Below, in pieces: positions 63,663 to 64,000 of a stretch of 64,000 nt of DNA. The DNA is from Ailanthus altissimus. Lineage: Eukaryota; Streptophyta; Magnoliopsida; Sapindales; Simaroubaceae. Made by a program: the position numbers and the translations under genes. Location of the stretch: contig OX327684.1 of assembly GCA_946807835.1 (NCBI GenBank), forward strand, positions 17,880,501 through 17,944,500, written 5' to 3'. The notes below the pieces were generated by a model. It saw only the letters and a list, made by a program, of their open reading frames with translations, did not search any database and was not told where the DNA came from. Positions within the stretch are counted from its first letter, which is position 1. Each line of letters begins with the position of its first letter.

Positions 63663-64000
63663 CATTGAGCATTGAAATCTTGAGCTGTAGATTATATGAA
63701 CTTTTTTTTTTGGTCTAAGGCTACATGAATTCTGCTAGTTGATGTAATTAATAGGTTTGTTGTTACATGATATAATTGCTTCGGATGACACCGCCAATCT
63801 CATCGTGAATAGTAACCATTGACCTTTCTATTCAGGTTGCCCAATGCTCTGTTTGAGCAATCGTTTGCTCACACGCTCCATATCTTTATTTGGTTTTTCT
63901 CGCCCTATGCCACCACTCACTACTTGCGAATGGATCTTTCACGGCCGCAACTAATAATCTCCTTGGTCATTGATATAACCCCGATGTGTCGATCTTCTGA
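63663..64000. other. 3' region of the O-fucosyltransferase gene and window end
   Basis: Likely 3' UTR followed by sequence with no recognised feature. A further gene could begin beyond the window. Confidence 0.4.

Overview
The window is nuclear DNA of a flowering plant, most likely a core eudicot and probably a rosid; the species cannot be fixed from sequence alone. Reasons: intron-rich genes with GT/AG splice sites, plant-specific families (two-LIM WLIM2 protein, SIAMESE-related inhibitor, plant O-fucosyltransferase, plant nucleotide-sugar/phosphate translocator), very AT-rich intergenic DNA, and plant Ty1-copia and Ty3-gypsy LTR sequences with initiator-Met tRNA primer sites.

Layout. 1-1935: AT-rich DNA with a decayed hAT transposase tail. 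1936-10147: a complete but dead Ty1-copia element on the minus strand (CTAAA target duplication), carrying a nested 2.48-kb solo LTR and a nested 248-bp foldback element. 10303-12780: a broken minus-strand copy of the INO80-complex gene ARP5, with stops and missing core exons. 13478-13675: a small plus-strand SIAMESE-related (SMR) gene with a clear TATA box and two G-boxes. 16415-18082: WLIM2 (five coding exons). 19743-22543: an ARM/HEAT-type protein of 419 aa (eight exons). 23831-27325: a minus-strand sugar-nucleotide/phosphate translocator-like gene (four exons). 30697-31867: minus-strand ribosomal protein eL33 (RPL35A) with a telo-box/site II/TATA promoter. 32.1-41.7 kb: gene-free, with a 504-bp tandem duplication, LTR debris with two tRNA primer sites, and a minisatellite field. 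41.7-55.7 kb: a second, old plus-strand Ty1-copia element with 2.5-kb LTRs. It is interrupted by a 2.68-kb gypsy-like solo LTR in the RT/RNase H region and a 1.43-kb solo LTR in its right LTR; the whole element sits inside a minisatellite that continues on its far side. 58567-63662: a plus-strand O-fucosyltransferase-family gene (eight exons, 583 aa).

The six intact genes are unrelated housekeeping and regulatory genes; nothing suggests a pathway cluster. No prokaryote-type system, CRISPR array, rRNA or tRNA gene was seen. The most informative parts are the transposon nests, whose order of insertion can be read from target-site duplications, and the decayed ARP5 copy beside the SMR gene. All exon boundaries were deduced by eye from reading frame, GT/AG signals and remembered family similarity.
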